Of a DNA stretch of 64,000 nucleotides, positions 62,518 through 64,000 are shown piece after piece. The notes beneath the pieces are model-generated. The model saw only the letters and a list, made by a program, of their open reading frames with translations. It was not told the origin of the DNA and made no database searches. The stretch comes from Acanthaster planci (Eukaryota; Echinodermata; Asteroidea; Valvatida; Acanthasteridae), in contig NW_019091379.1 of NCBI RefSeq assembly GCF_001949145.1, forward strand, positions 98,916 to 162,915, in the 5' to 3' direction. The position numbers and the translations under genes were made by a program. Within the stretch, counting starts at the first letter, position 1, and each line of letters begins with the position of its first letter.

Positions 62518-64000
62518 CGATTCAGATTTTTTTCATTTTGGAGGAAAGATTTGTATGGGGCTTGTTTGTTTCGTACGGACACGTAGGTCGCCTTAACAGA
62601 AAAGCTTGCAAATTTCATCGATAGCAAGGGTGTAATTCTGTTGCCACGCGCACAAGTATTATCATCTTTGCCAGATAGGCCTACCGTGGTGGTTTTACCT
62701 AACCAGATTGTTTGGACTTGCGTCATTTGTCTCCCATAAGCCTCTTTGACCTACCATCTTTGATGTGAAGTTCCATGATCGCAAACGCGTGTCAATTATT
62801 GTTGACCACGACCAGGGCTATTGGCCTAAGAGCCATACCCTTCACATACCCAGTCGCAACTTTATGATCCTGGTCACGTAATTCGTTTACTCAGTCTTTA
62901 TTTCATTCAGCATGGGGAAGAAGTTATTGTGACTTTTTCTAAAACAAAACGCTTCGGGTGCATCTGATCGCCTTTACTAAAAGCGCGTCGTTTTCATAGT
63001 CTATATCCGACTTGCCGTTGGCGCGGTTTTCCTCCAGTGGAATTAACTCATTCTGCGACCTGGGGATGTATATAGAAAGGAGGGTAATACTCTCTTGTCA
63101 CTTATTGTCGCTCTATGTAATTAGTTGAAATGGGTTTGTCCTTGCAAGCACAGCGACTTTTTTTTACCATTAGTCTAATGAAAATCATGACAGCAGAGGT
63201 CAATGGAGGCACGGCCCAATGCACATTGAAGGTAGACTTACAACATGCGCACAATTGCAGTTATAGCTTGATGTCCACTGCAAGAGGAGACAACGTCCAT
63301 GATAACACAATGTTGATGCCAAGCTTTAACTTTATTGACCAAGCAAGATGAAATGTTTGATCCTGTCAAGATGAGCTTGTCTGAGGGTCGACATCTGACA
63401 GGTTTAATCCTGTCAATTTAAACAGCCTTGTCTAATATCTCTTTTTATTCGGGCGGGGTCATACTGTGCCATAAAATTATGGACTCGCTTGATTCTCACA
63501 AATCGAGCGCGGTTTCCGTCTTGCGTTACTTAAGCCTACACAGTAAACCGTTCCTCAAAGATATTTTGCATCTACAGGGCGGTTCATCTCGGGGGAGAGA
63601 GCGTTCTGTATGCTTTTTTGTTTGATTTGTGTAAAATAAGCCAGTGTATAGGTAGGAATTTTTGGGAAACCAAGACTTTGTGGTTTGCACAGCTTTACGG
63701 GACGGAAAGTGCAAACAAGGCGGCGTAAGTAGGGTTCTTCTCTGGTTTCGGTTATCAGAAGCAACCATTGTTCATTTATCTGCCACAAGAATTCTACTGA
63801 AAGAAGTTTCAGTGTTTCATCCGAACTGCAAGTCCTCACTGCAGGCGACAGAAGAGCGAAAAGAATAAAACCGTTTTCTTTAATAAAAGAAATCTTTGAG
63901 AATGTTCATGCTGTTTTAAGCGTTTCATTTTACACATTTTGTACTCATGTTTTAGTTCGTTTGTTCCGTGGTGAAAAATTTGATATTTTACCTCTTGGTT

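Larger units (their letters stand above)
58211..64000 (+). other. Probable first intron of the secreted-protein gene
   Basis: From the donor at 58211 to the window end. I find no exon with a supported acceptor and donor. Open frames of 80-152 codons (60298-60756, 61572-61931, 62158-62517) lack known domains. A 28-base T run is at 58933-58960. Confidence 0.4.

Overview
This is a 64 kb stretch of animal nuclear DNA: intron-rich, AT-rich and full of short transposon remnants. The introns, the deuterostome-like gene pair and the very frequent palindromes TAGGCCTA and TACATGTA suggest a marine invertebrate deuterostome, echinoderm-like by feel, with hemichordate or cephalochordate possible. The species cannot be named from the sequence. 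There is no bacterial operon, rRNA, CRISPR array or plasmid origin.

Two complete genes are firm. On the minus strand, ten exons (21258-32655) encode large-subunit ribosomal protein L4 (RPL4/uL4, about 390 aa). All exon phases join. Exon 1 ends exactly at the ATG and sits just downstream of a 5'-TOP-type pyrimidine start. Two RPL4 introns carry box C/D snoRNAs of the U18 (SNORD18) type, each with C, D', C' and D boxes, a terminal stem and a guide complementary to a conserved 28S rRNA segment. On the plus strand, fourteen exons (34623-49509) encode Zwilch, a kinetochore and spindle-checkpoint protein (618 aa). RPL4 and ZWILCH lie head to head, as they do in vertebrates, with 1.9 kb between the RPL4 start region and the ZWILCH ATG.

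A third gene begins near the right end: a CCAAT box, a probable 5'UTR exon (ending 57821) and a first coding exon (58135-58210) encoding a signal peptide. Its remaining exons are not recognised in the window.

The left 21 kb has no gene I can name. It holds two decayed 3' ends of non-LTR retrotransposons (9.5-11.0 kb and 19.1-19.6 kb), a degenerate AACC-type array (13.9-14.3 kb), a minisatellite, a 433-bp foldback element and a few unrecognised open frames. Foldback (MITE-like) elements are scattered over the whole window; one family (ends AATACGGGCG...) is present in three copies 2.6 to 56 kb apart, and another in two copies, one in an RPL4 intron and one in a ZWILCH intron.

Functionally, RPL4 with its intronic U18 snoRNAs is a ribosome-making unit (protein plus rRNA methylation guide), while ZWILCH is a mitotic gene with an E2F-like site 73 bp upstream of its ATG.
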